Source: Anastatus disparis
Taxonomy: Eukaryota > Arthropoda > Insecta > Hymenoptera > Eupelmidae
Direction: 5' to 3'
DNA length: 64,000 bases
NCBI GenBank assembly: GCA_017163975.1
Contig: JAFFSR010000004.1
Coordinates: 682,001-746,000, forward strand
The position numbers and the translations under genes are program-made. Shown in pieces: positions 40,549-53,109 of the stretch; position 1 is the first letter of the stretch; every line of letters starts with the position of its first letter. The notes beneath the pieces were generated by a model. That model ran no database searches. It saw only the letters and a program-made list of their open reading frames with translations, and was not told the DNA's origin.

Positions 40549-43520
40549 AAGCTCAAGATAAGATGTATTTCTTGATATTTATTCATGATTTGATAAGGAA
40601 TGAAGTGCTATTTAAATATAAAAACTTATTATGTTTAAAATTTAATAATTTTCATCCGCATAATAGAAGATATGTTTCAAACCCTTCATCAAAAACATAC
40701 TTTAACACACAACTTTTAAGATTAATTAAGTTTTAACTTTTTTCTATCCATAGATAAAAATATTTTGCAAACTACTCGAGTAGAAAATTTTATCAAAATC
40801 ATTAGATTTTTCCTTTTAATCAAATATAATATTAACAATAAATCTTATTTTAAAAATGTCCTATTATATTACAAGTTTGCTCGAGCGATCAGAAAATCTA
40901 AATATTAAGTACCTTTACCCTTAAGCCATCCTATAACAATCGATCGTTTTCTTATATTTAAAGCTTACAACGGAGCTTGTACTACAGAAATACAAAAGAG
41001 AAGGAGAGAGTAAAGGAGAGAAAGGCTGAAGCTTCGGTTAAGGATTGAGTCGATCGAGAGGAAGATGCGATTACCGTATAGTACGTAGTGGTAACTTTTG
41101 TGTGATTCGACAAGGGTCCTTTCCATTTCATTCTGTCTCTCTTTCTCTCTCGCTCTTTCTTTTCCTATACTTCTAAGCTATTTTAAGACGTGGCATGTAG
41201 GAATTTTTTACAAGAATAGATACCTAATTCTATTTAGAATAAGAAAGCCTTTTTATCGATTCATTTGTCGTGATTATGATATCTTATCGCGTGTTTTAAA
41301 GTTATTCCATTTTTTTTTAGATTTTTTTGTTTTAATTATTATTATTGTTTTCGTGGATAAACATATTACATATTTGCATAAAATATTAACAATTGAATAA
41401 CAATTTTTCAAATTAGCATAAACGTATTTACGTTTTATTTAAAGTTCAATTAGCTAATTTTCTTTTAAACATCATAAAGTTCGCATTGTTTGATTAACAT
41501 TTTGCATTACCAAGTTGCATTGCGAAATTGTAGTTTGGGTAGAAAATTTGAGGTTATTTGTAAATGTAATAAATTATAATTTGCTTACATTTTCCTTTTT
41601 TTAGCTTCTTTTAAAATATAACGTCACATGAAAATTGTGAACATTGTAAATCTGTATTTTAATCTTTAATAACGTTGACCAACTTTCCTGTCCTCCTCCT
41701 CCTCCAATAATAAATTTATGAAAATGTTTTTAAACTTTGTTGCTTGCTCGCTCGCCTACATTGTAATTATGTATACACTATACGTATTATACAAATTGTA
41801 TACAATATTATTCAACATTAACATACTGTTGTAGATTTTGCATATCAATGAATAATGTAACCAACAAATGTAAATTACATATAATAATCGATATATTCGG
41901 TTATGGTTAACCTAACAGTTAGCCCTTTATCCCCCTCCTCTTTCACAATCTTCTATGTATAAACAACGCTTTATTTAAACATTCGAAAATTATGTATTTA
42001 TTAAATTGTTTATTACAAAATCTTGAATACAAGCCAAAATAATTTATCAATTTAATTAATTAATTAAATGAATTATTCAATTAATTGTTTTATTCAACAA
42101 AATGTTGACTTTGTTGAAAATTAAAAATTTAATTAATTTATCATAAAATAGGTAACAATTATCATATCCAATAAAACGAAAATTGTTTGTCGGAATAATT
42201 CGGTGAATTTAGTAGGAAACCTCGTGTTTTTTAAACTCGAATAAACTTTCTTTAGTTTCAAGATATACATACCTTATTCACGCAACAATTAATCAACATC
42301 AACCTCTCGCTGCATATATATAAGAAAGCACTTAATTTTTTTTTTCTTCAAACTTTTACCAAACAGCCGTATATCAAATTTCTTTTATTTTTTTTCCTTC
42401 TTTTTTATATTACTGTTCTTTCTTCTTCTTCTTTTTTTTTGCAAAATGTACTTATTTTGAGTAAAGCAAGTCTTCGCATCGAAAAGTAGCGAATATCAGA
42501 GCAAATAAGAAATGAAGCTTCGTTCGTATATAGGTGCACATCTGGCGAATAGTGTTTATATATATAGTACAAGCTCGATGGATAAGGCTTTTGGCTTCGA
42601 CTTCGGTTTTACTGACGAGGTTAGCCTTTACTATTCTCTTTTCTCTCTTTCTCTCTCTTCGAAGTTTCGTCCACAGATTCAATTTTAGTTGGCACGATGG
42701 CGGCTCGCTAACTCCCTCTCTCTCTCTTTCTCTCTGCTTCAGTTCTACTTCTACTTCCACTACTACTATTACTTCCTTTTCTTTCTTTATAGTAGTTGAT
42801 AGTAGATTATATATATATGTACATGTATATATACCTTTTCAGCTGAAAGCCCCGCGGGGTAAAAGTAACCAGGAGGGATAGCAACATCAGCCAAGGCGAT
42901 ATGCACGATGCTTGTTTGCAAGAAGTTGCCGTTGGGTTTCGTTGATAGCTTGACCTTTATGTACAGTCTGCAGCTACCAATCATTCATTTTATTTCAGAA
43001 TATTTTCATTTAATTACTTGCCTTCGCTGATTTTCATTTTTAACATTGATCGTCATTTTCAATTATTGTTACTTTTTGTAAACGTTTTAGTTTAATATTC
43101 TATAATATTTAAAATTATCTTTTAATTTAATACAATTTAAATAATAACATTATATTTAATTTGCATTAAATTTATGAAATTAATTAATTTTATTGCTATA
43201 TAATATATAATAAATATGTTTTACATAGTAACATACTTCGGTAGATTAAAAAATAAAATTTAAAATTAAGTAAGTATTGGATGCTTACTTATTTAAATTC
43301 GTTAAACATCTATATTTTATTTTCCAATAGTAACAAGTATCTATAATTGCATGATAAAACATACAATATCACATGTTTATCGTTATTATCCATTAAAAAG
43401 ATCAATGAAAATATCGAAAACAAAATATATAAAGCAAAATGTAAACAGATAAAAGTCTAAATAATGTTCTTGTACTCAGAATCAATATCACATTAAATAT
43501 ATAATATAAGATATTAATGT
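40549..43520. other. AT-rich intronic stretch
   Basis: No gene supported. It includes a small TCC repeat (about 41692-41706) and a slightly GC-richer patch at 42530-42960. Frames on both strands at 42452-42881 overlap each other on CT/GA-rich sequence and have no recognisable domain. Confidence 0.55.
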
Positions 43521-43726
43521 GAGGTCGCAGTGGTTCACTCGGTAGAGTGATGGACTTATAATCTCGAGGTTCCGAGTTCGAATCCCGCTCTCGGCTCGAT
43601 TGATGATACGAGCACCACTGTACGTTACATGTGCTTTGTTCACAAATACACTGACGATCTCCGTCGCTAATTAGCATCAAAATTATAGCATAAATACAAC
43701 GACGTTAAATAAAATTAAAAAAAAAC
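43521..43726 (+). mobile_element. tRNA-derived SINE, copy 3
   Basis: The best-preserved copy for the box B region. The head runs GAGGTCGCAGTGGTTCACTC, with a box A relative (TGGTTCACTCGG) and box B (AGTTCGAATCCC). The body contains CGAGCACCACTGTACGTTAC, TGTGCTTTGTTCACAAATAC and CCGTCGCTAATTAGCATC, and the tail is GACGTTAAATAAAATTAAAA with an A-rich end. It is inserted antisense to the inferred leftward gene. The anticodon position differs between copies, so the founder tRNA is not certain. Confidence 0.88.
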
Positions 43727-45040
43727 AATAACTTCAATCTGTACTGCTTTTGATTCATGGATACAATCAATTTTATAATTAAATATTTCATTTTTGTCAC
43801 ATTATTGACTTTTTTTTAAATGTATTGATTTCAAAACAAAATAACAGATGAATATATTTAGTTAGATACGATTTATTTATTAATGTGATTTTCTATTCAT
43901 GAAAAACAAAAAAATAATTGATATAATCAAAACGCCTTCGTTCATATAAATTTAATTGACGATGTTTTATTACTAAACTTATCCCTTATCGTTTAATTAT
44001 CTTCCTTGATAAATCATCGAAATAGATGCCCAATTAATTTCTTCAAAATTCTTTGACTTCAAGCCATTAATAAAAGAAGAAACATATTATAAATATTCAA
44101 AGAGTTAGAAAAATGTTCAGTCCATTACACTGCCACGTGTTATCCCAAACAACGATTAAACAAGTTTCCACGTTTATCATCATCGAAGATATATATTCTT
44201 CACTCAAAACACACAAACAATCTCTTTTCTTATTTAACATGATGACATTGACTTTAACTTTTCTTCTTCTTTATTTCTTTCTTTTTTCTCATTCGAATTG
44301 AGTTTTTCTTTTATCGAAAACGCTTTACTTTTGCTACTCCTACACTCTTTTTCTCTCTTTTTTTCTTCTTCTCTGTCTTTCTTCTCTTTTGCGTTTTCTC
44401 TTAAGGTTTCTTAAAGCGCGTGGCTCTAACTTTTGTGTGTCTCGTGACGAGTCTATTAATTGGGTCTTGGAGTTGCTGAAACTTTTTCCAAAGGCATAAC
44501 GATTATTATGGAATAAGAGGCAGAGAGAGAAAAAAAGTAAGAGGGAGAAGAGGAAATAAGAGCGAGAAAAGAGTAAAAGTTATTACTAGGGAAGAATGAA
44601 GGGAAAATTGAGCAACTAGTGGGATGTAATGAATAATTAATTCTGAAAAATTGATTAAAAATGTTAATTTTACTTGTGGTTGAATTGTTTTTGTTTTGTT
44701 ATTTTGTTTTCGAATAATTGATCAAATTGATTCTAATTTATTTATTCTATTTAATCAACTATAGTAGTTCATTGCTAATATTATTAGTAATTTAGAATAT
44801 TAAGATAAATCCAGCGCTTACAATTGTAACTAATCAGGGCTCATTATTGAGAAGAAAACCGATATTTTAGTCGAAATGTTAAATATCTGTAGCAATATTT
44901 GTAACTTTAATTAAATTGCACTACTAAAACGGAAAGACTTATTAATGTTTTGATTGTATCAATTTTAATAAATTATTTCAAAATTATTGTTTTCCTGTTA
45001 ACAATATCAAAAATTTAAAAAAATTATTTCAAAAAATTAG
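43727..45040. other. AT-rich sequence, nothing identified
   Basis: A CT-rich tract followed by a GA-rich tract (about 44255-44590) and A/T-rich sequence. No supported gene. Confidence 0.6.
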
Positions 45041-45580
45041 TTAAGAGGCGGTCGGGTCTATTCGCCGCTACATATAGGGTGGCGCTGCGGTCAGGTGAGA
45101 GAAATATATTAAATATTTTTTATACAGCTATTTACAATTTTCTGAGACGACAATATACTTTTAATGTTGTCATTTCCTCTAGCCATCTATATGTAGAATA
45201 ATTATTAATACTTATCTTGTTTGAAAAGTCTGAAATATTGTTATAAAGCGAAAAATGCGATGCAACGTAGGACCGATGTAAACATGCGTGCACCTTCCCT
45301 TAGTGCGACAGAGAGAGCAATACTAAAGAATGATGTATGCTAATGTTTACGTCGGCTCTACCTCGCGCCGCATTTTTCGCTTTATAACAATATTTTAGAC
45401 TTTTCAAACAAAATTAATATTAATAATTATTCTACATATATATGGCTAGAGGAAATGACAAGATTAAAAGTATATTATTGTTTCAGTAAATTTTAAATTG
45501 CTATATAAAAAATATTTTATATTTTTCTCTCACCTGACCGCAGCGCCACCAAGCGGCAAATGGTTCCGACCGCCTCTTAA
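45041..45580. mobile_element. Palindromic TTAA-ended MITE, family 2 (540 bp)
   Basis: The outer 15 bases are a perfect inverted repeat: TTAAGAGGCGGTCGG on the left and its reverse complement on the right. Inside, both arms carry GGTGGCGCTGCGGTCAGGTG, then TCATTTCCTCTAGCCAT, then ATTGTTATAAAGCGAAAAAT, in mirror order, so pairing covers about 45041-45284 and 45347-45580 with about a 60-base centre containing GACAGAGAGAGC. It holds no open frame. The TTAA edges suggest a piggyBac-like target preference. The sequence differs from the palindrome at 40164, so it is a second family. Confidence 0.85.
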
Positions 45581-48500
45581 AGTTTAATTTTTAAATTGAC
45601 AAATGAAAATTCATTCTTAATGTAAAAATCTATAACTCTGATTTTAATTAGTGAAAAATATCTTTTTTTTACCAAAATGAATTTTTTTAATTTTGTAGTT
45701 TTAAAAATTATTAAGAAATTTATAAATGTGTTGAATAATCATATTATTCTAATTTGTCTCGTGAGAGTTAATTGTAACTTTACGTAAACACAAGTTATCA
45801 AAATTATCTAAACAAATAGAATATTTGATTTATATTTTAATCGTAATTAATCTTGATTGCCAATTAACTAAACTTAGAATTTATTAATTAACTATAAAGA
45901 CTCGGAATCATCGAATAATTATTGTTTTAACTTTAGACATTGTTACGATCGTTTGTACAATTGAACTCAGAAAGGTTCATAAATTGATAATTAAACGTTA
46001 ATGAAGTCTTAAATTTTTTTTTTTAGTTAAGAGAAAATGTAAATTTTGCAAAAGTCTTTCAATTAGTAATAAATTGAATTTTCCCAGTTACAAAATTTCT
46101 GTGAATTAAACATGAAATAAAAAAAAAACAAGCTTTTAAAAATTAAAATTCATTTTTACATTTGCAAACGTAAAATCTTATACTTCGTTTCTAATCTTCT
46201 CTGTATTCAAAATTTCTAGTACAAATTCTCACTCTTTCTTCTTTTGCCTTGATTCGACAAACGAAGCTCATTAACTATCAGTCTTGTTTCTCTTTGGTTT
46301 TAAAAGCTCGCAAAATTTTCTAGGCTAATGCAGTAAATTTTCAAATAATATTTGACTTTAAATTGGTAGCTGATTTAAATTACAAATATTATATAAATAT
46401 CACCTATGATTTTCACTATTTTATTCATTTTAATCATTATTTATTATTATTAAGTCTATAAACAAAAGAATTGAAATTTAAGATTTAATTTTTTGAATCT
46501 TTAGTAATTAATTAATTTAAAAATTATAAATTAAAAAAAAAAAATTTTAAATAACTAGATTTTTTAATTAAATATGTTTGATGTGAAAATTTAAAATCAA
46601 ATAAACGATATTAATTCCTAATATTTTCAATAAAAATAATATTCTTTATATTCGTACGACGAAAATTTCACGAAATTTAAGAACTCAAATAATATCTGAT
46701 TCATATACTTCGAATTCTCAAATTTGGATTCATATATCTCGAATTTGAAACAAACTAGGTAACATTATTCATCTCAATAACCACTTTGAAACAGTAGAAA
46801 ATTTTTGTATTTTTCACACATTTTCAAATAGGTCAATCAATACCTAAAATACGATACTTTTATTAACTTATTGTAAAATTTACAACAAAAAAAGAATAAA
46901 ACAATATAATGATGATTAACTTATCAAATACCGTTAAGCCTTCAATCAATAATTTTTTTTTATTCAAAATCATATAAAACGTTTGATTATATAAAAAAAA
47001 AATTCTTTATTTTTTTTCTCAGAGACGAACCTGTACGAGTCATATTATATTCGCATGAGAGATAAAACGACATACGCCTCGAGACATCTTTGGCTAAGAG
47101 AACACACGAAGAGAAGAATACCGAGTTCAAGGTTCTAGGCTTTTCTTATTGTCGCGACTGTTATATAGAGAGAAAGAGAAGAAAAAAAAAGAAATAAAGA
47201 TCGATCCTGTCGCTACAATGTTTAAATTCTTTCTTGGATATAGGACGGGAGCTACGTTTTAGAGGCTCTTTTTGTGTATCGTGAAATACGTAATCGTTCG
47301 AGTTTCTCAAACAATTTTATATTTCATTAAAATATTTCAATATTATTATCATAAAGTTAAAATCTTTCTTTTGTTTAATAATTAGAATATTTAATTAATG
47401 TTATTAAAAAGGAAGATATAAAGTTATTAATATAAAATTAAAATTTTAAAATTATGAATAAATACCGAATTATCAAAAATATTAAATTCAATTACTTCAA
47501 CTTGTTAGTCGAGAAAATTGTAATTATTTTAAAATTTTAAATATTATTATTTAAATGTATAATTGAAATTCATTCAATTTTCCAGACAAGACATCAGTTC
47601 ATATTAATTATTTGTTTAAATTTTAAATTAATTTCATCAATTTTCCCCTTTTTTTACAAATTTACCCTTCCGTCAAGGATTTAATTAACGTAAATACAAA
47701 AATTAAAACAGAAAAATTATCGTAAATTGATTCGAATCGTTAAAAAATGCAATAATTAATAACGAAATACATGAAGATTTGATTTACAAGTATAACGATA
47801 TTGTACATCAGGGGAGGGCTTATAACAAAATTTACGACTAAATCTTTCTGCTGCAATATACACGTATATACTTTATTATATCAGTAATAAATTTTGTGTT
47901 TTTATTTAACAAACATGTTTAAAAATCAAATTATAAATTCCAACTTTTTAATTGTCTTTTTTTCTCTATCTAAAGATATAATTTAATAATAAAAAAAAGG
48001 TATATATTTACAATAATGACTTCATTAAGTGATATTAACGAGGAGCATTAAAATTTTCATAATGCAAATAATTTATTGCTATCATTTCATTTTATTAAGA
48101 TGAAAATCATGATAATTAATGGCTAAGACACAAATCTAACGTATTATACAGTCTTTAATCATGCTCTTTTATTTTTTTTTATTTTTTAACGTTCGTACAT
48201 TAAAAATGCCGGGGGTACATTCGTATATTATTAAAACTTGCATGAGGGCATTAAAATGCCTTTATAAAATGGTTATGATTTTTTATTATCAGTAATTCAA
48301 TTTTATTGCAATTATGAAATACTCAAACGTTACGTATGAAAATTTATTTCAAACTCAATATTTTAAATTTTAAAATATGAGATTGGAATTATTGTTAACA
48401 AAAATTTTCAATGTATAAATACTTATAAATTATGATTGATGTGTCGAACGTTTTTCATTGAATTATACAAGAGGCAAATTTATCTTGATAATATTGTAAT

Positions 48501-50260
48501 TGCCATCACAATATTAATTAAAATATTAATTTTTGAATAAAATAAAAGGACTTTGACGTTATGAAATTCAAAAAATACATAATAAAAAATGCGTGTCCCT
48601 CAATCAAACATTGGAACATATTTTTTTCTTGTTTTTTTTTTTAATTAAGACACGTTCTCCAAAGTTTTGTTCGTTAATTAACACTCGAACAGGTTAAGAT
48701 CAAGCAAAATCTGAGAATCCACTTTGTATTTGGTGTAGAAAAGAAACAAAATGCAACCTAACTTTGACATACACGAAATAAAATTTTTATCTTCATCGAT
48801 CATCGCTCAATTTTTTCACCTCTTTACTTTATATCTAACTTTCTAATGCTATAAAACGTTAAAAGAGCATTTCTAAGTTTATATATGACGAAGTGGAAAA
48901 CTTATAATATAGAGAGAAACTATATGAAAAGGAAAATGCAAGGTATATACACTGTCAATTAAAACATTATATACATTTAAAGGCCATTTAATTTATCAAG
49001 TGTAGAAAGTACATAACAAGAAGTATCAAGGAGCATGAAATTTTCTCCCTCTCTCTCTCTCTCTTTTCCACCTGAGCCTTGTTTTATTTACGAGTGGAGT
49101 TATAATGAGTTAGACGATTTATGAGTTAGAAGGCTGAATTTATATATATAAGTGAGAGGCGATCGAGTAACTAATTTTTTTTTTCTTTTATTTTTTTTTA
49201 TCTTTACTTTTTTCGGAAGGTAAATGTGTGTTTTTTTCGTAGTTTTCTAAAACGAGACTATGAAAAAAAGCTTATTTAAGTTAAATAAGAGGCTTAGAAG
49301 TTTTATAGTTAATTACTTTTCTACTGAGAGATTGTTGATTTCCCTCTACTTTGCGAAAAAAAATGAGATTCTTAATTTTAAATGAAGCGAACTTTTTTAA
49401 CATTGAGGACGCGATATTTAGGTTATACATTAGGTTTTATAACTTATTGAGGTTGTAAGAGGCTTAATACGTACTGACATATTTGAAAAAAAATTTTTAA
49501 TTTATTCAATTTATAATATCAATTTTAAATTGTTCGAAAAGTGAACATAGATAAACAAATTCGAAGATTTGTATTTCAATTTCTGGTAATTTAAAAATTT
49601 TTTCAGAGTAAAACAAAAAATTTTCCTTTAAAATAATATTTTAATAATGTATTTTTATAAGGAATTTACTTCAGATAACTTTTAACAATCGATCCATGTG
49701 TTAATTTTAAATTTTATATTTAATAAATTTTTTTATAACTCATACTCAATTTTTTGGAGATGCATTGACTTATCAAACTCTCTATTTGATGTTACAAGTT
49801 ATAATGATTTTAAAATATTAAATAATAAATTATGCCAATAAAAAATTTAATCCCCTTGAAACTTTACAATTGTACTTTTGTACCAAGACCTTTGAACTTA
49901 TGAATGAAAATAAAATCAAGTATATAGAATAAATTTATAATTTAAGTAGTTAACTTGTTTTAATCATTATTAAACTTTATTTATATACATAATCTCCACT
50001 ATTATTTTATTTAATTATAAAAAATTATCAATTATTTCAAATAATTAAAAATTTATTCCATATTTCATGATTTCGGTAGAACTCATGCTGCCCTCTTTAG
50101 GAATTGATACTTTATTCATTAACAAAATGAGCAGCGTTATGTTAATAAAGAGAAGGCGTACCCTAACTCTCGTCGTCAACTAACCCTTAGTTAACTTTCC
50201 TCATTTAATTATTTAACTTTCACTTATACATTACCCAGCAGAGAAGTAATAATATGATGT
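45581..50260. other. AT-rich intronic stretch
   Basis: No gene supported. It contains a 29-bp imperfect direct duplication (46698-46726 and 46727-46751) and a motif-rich patch with a POU octamer (48062-48069). The rest is A/T-rich with short CT or GA tracts. Confidence 0.55.
46698..46751. repeat. Short tandem duplication, about 29-bp unit
   Basis: GATTCATATACTTCGAATT and GATTCATATATCTCGAATT recur 29 bases apart with a few differences. The second copy is truncated. Confidence 0.6.
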
Positions 50261-50290
50261 ACTCACCTGGAACAGAGAAAAAAAATGAAG
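50261..50290 (-). other. Candidate recursive splice site (ratchet point) 2
   Basis: On the minus strand the sequence reads TTTCTCTGTTCCAG|GTGAGT, preceded by five more T residues and followed by ACATC. The acceptor AG ends at 50267 and the donor GT starts at 50266, with no bases between. The pyrimidine tract is stronger than at the 25.5-kb site. It lies about 10.6 kb downstream of the exon A donor on the same strand. The structure is that of a recursive splice site; use in splicing is inferred. Confidence 0.62.
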
Positions 50291-50910
50291 ATAAAATGTG
50301 TTCTTATTACAAAATTTATCATTACAAAATAAATTAATAAATCTTTTTATCAATTTTAATATCAAATAATTCGCTATCTTAAACGCAATCTTGTGCAATC
50401 ATCGATTTTGCATAAGATGTTTAAAGTAGAAAAAAGGTTTATCTTATAAATACAATATTATGTTATACATTCAATAAATATTACATGGCTTAAGAAGCTG
50501 TTAAATCCTCTTAGAAAAGTCTTAAACATCCGTAAATCCCCTCCTTTAAAGATCTTCAATTTTATAAAGTTTCTATATAGCATATAACGCAGTCTTGTAT
50601 CTTAAGGGTTAAAATGCTAAAATGCTCGTAAAGGACGTGTAACATGTTCATCAACAAGTCTTAGCTTAACAAAGTGACGTTAGCACGCGACTTATTACCT
50701 ACCTTTGAGCCACTATACATATAATAAGCTTCTTCTATCTCATTTTCTCTTTTGCTCAGACGAAGACTTAAGTTAATTGAATTAGTTTACTGTATGTAAT
50801 TAAAAATTTATTTTCTTTTTTTTTTCTTTGTTTTTATATTTGTTTAATAATTTTATTAGTTTTTATTATTTGTTGAAAAATTGTTGAGAACATTTAAACG
50901 GTATTTTGTT

Positions 50911-52078
50911 ATTACACTGAGAAAAAAATTTCATCAGATCAACTGAAATGTTATTGATTTAACAGATCCGCTGTTAATCTGACTGAATTTTTTTGATCCA
51001 ACAGAATCTGTGCAGTTAAAATAGCCCAATTACGATCGTGCTGCCAATTTAACAGCACGGCTGTTGATATAATTGAATAACAGTTAACATAAAAGAGCGT
51101 ACGTCAAAATAAAAGTTTGACTTACATTTCAACAAAATTTTATGAATTGAAAATCAATAAAATGTGCATGCTCAAATTAACTGATGAATTATTTCAAAAT
51201 AAATGTTTAAATTTAATTATATCAACAGCGCGGCTGTTGATATAATTGAATAATAGTTAGAATAAAAAGAACGTAAGTCAAAATAAAAGTGTGACTTACA
51301 TTTCAACAAAATTTTATAAATTGAACCAATAATACGCACATGCTTAAATTAACTGATGAATTATTTCAAAATAAATGTTTAAATTTAATTATATCAACAG
51401 CACGGCTGTTGATATAATTGAATAATAGTTAGAATAAAAAGAACGTAAGTCAAAATAAAATATTTGTCATTTATTTCGTTGATATTTTATAAAGATTTTT
51501 ATGTTATTCACTAAGTATTTTGAAATCTCCCGCTTTTCAATACAGTTACGTTTCGATAGTATAATAATAGATGGCGTATTTCTTGTAACCCGCAAGTGGT
51601 AAGACTGTACGTCAGTTAGTATATAAGACCAAATGAATTTCTCCGCTGTATGTATAAATGCGATGCGATGCGTATAGTTAGTTAGCGAGCGATGATAGAT
51701 TTTATTTGTAAATATCAATAGTGTAATATATAATATATCTAAGGAAATGTAAAAAAATTTCACTTAAGAAACGAATAATGATCATTGTTATATTATAAGT
51801 TATGTGTTAATATCTGGAAATTGGAACTCTGTGAGCTGTGAGCTTCAAATAAATGAAAAACTCTTTTATCATCTTTAAAACTTATTTGTTTGATACAATA
51901 AAATGTAACAGCTATTTTAACTTACTTTGCTGTCAAATTAAAGTTAATTTTAAATTGAATCAATATTACGATTCTATCAAATTAACAGAACTCGTTTGTT
52001 AAATGAATAGAATATATCATCGTGATATATTAACAGTAGGATTCGGTTGATACAATCATATTTTTTTCTTAGTGTAAT
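50911..52078. mobile_element. Non-autonomous TIR element with internal tandem repeats (about 1.17 kb)
   Basis: The ends are inverted repeats: ATTACACTGAGAAAAAAAT on the left and, reverse-complemented on the right, ATTACACTAAGAAAAAAAT. If the element proper starts at CACT, TA flanks both sides, compatible with a TA target site. The outer parts are full of TTAACAG/CTGTTAA-type motifs. Between them lie a 172-173-bp tandem repeat (about 51041-51462) and a different stretch (51463-51950) that may be captured sequence. No transposase frame is present. Superfamily is not assigned. Confidence 0.65.
51041..51462. repeat. Tandem repeat, 172-173-bp unit, about 2.4 copies
   Basis: Three occurrences of the core CGGCTGTTGATATAATTGAA start at 51058, 51231 and 51403, giving periods of 173 and 172. 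The intervening unit (ACTTACATTTCAACAAAATT and TTAACTGATGAATTATTTC, among others) is repeated with few differences. Each junction has the palindrome ATATCAACAGC(G/A)CGGCTGTTGATAT-like core. Confidence 0.9.
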
Positions 52079-53045
52079 ATTTGCATTTCATTCGAAATTT
52101 CTAATTCATATTTTTAATCAAACTTTTCTCATTACTCATAACTACTTACACAGAGAACATCAATAATGTAAAACTTGAATCTCAGCTACAGCTTGTAGTT
52201 TATGAATTTTACAATCAAAATAATGGAACTTATGTTTTAGAGCATGTTTTATTGGACCTCAATTTTTGAGATAAATTCCGTTAAACTGAACTCTGATACA
52301 TGTTTTTTTATTATTATTTTGGTTACAGGAACGTGAATTACTAAACTAGTTTAAATTTAGGTTTTACAGGAATGATGTATTCCTCAAGATCATAAAATTA
52401 ACATTATTGATTATCTCAATAACAATGCATTGATTTTTCATAGAAATTATTTTACAACATCTCTTGAAAAAATGTTCAACAAATCATTGGGAATACCAAA
52501 AAAATTGATCCATTATTCATTTTGAACCAGAAAAATACTAAAAAAGAAAAGAGGCTTTGTGTACACATGAGCTTAAGAAATTTTCACTTAAAGAATAACA
52601 AGTTAAGCGATAACATTCGAAATATTTCAGTAAGAGGTAATGTTGGAACAAGCTATCTAAAACTAGCGTAGTTACTAGTATAAGGTAGGTAGATAGGTAG
52701 CTACTCTTAAGAGAGAAGAACAAGTGAAAAGAGAAAGGGAGAGAGTGAGTGTGAGAGAAACCTCGAGTCTCTCGGAGGTTATTGCTAAACCGAGAATCTT
52801 GCGATTCTACGGTGAATTATGAAGCTAGGAGAACGAAGAGAAAGGAAGAGAGAGAGAGCTCGTGTGTATACGCGAGCTGAGTTAATAACATTCCCAAATA
52901 TACCCCGAGAATGAGGAAGCGAGAGAGCGAGAGAGACAAAGAGAAAGAAGAGGCTTTATAATACTCTTTCTCTCTTTTGCCCAACGAATTTACACTATAT
53001 TGTACGCCGCAGGTATTTCTCACCTTCATGATGTTATGTATGTGA

Positions 53046-53046
<1 letters not shown>

Positions 53047-53108
<62 letters not shown>

Positions 53109-53109
53109 A
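53047..53109. repeat. (TA)n microsatellite
   Basis: TA dinucleotide run of about 63 bases with one G interruption. Confidence 0.95.

Noticed and set aside
43521..43600. Functional tRNA gene
   Set aside because: Anticodon stem and acceptor pairing are degraded and the sequence continues into a body shared with two other copies; it is a SINE head.
45088..45094. CAGGTGAGA donor-like strings in both arms of the 45-kb palindrome
   Set aside because: No pyrimidine tract precedes the CAG (GCTGCGGTCAG), so they do not form recursive splice sites.
51041..51462. CRISPR-like array
   Set aside because: Only about 2.4 long units with no unique spacers, inside a eukaryotic TIR element.
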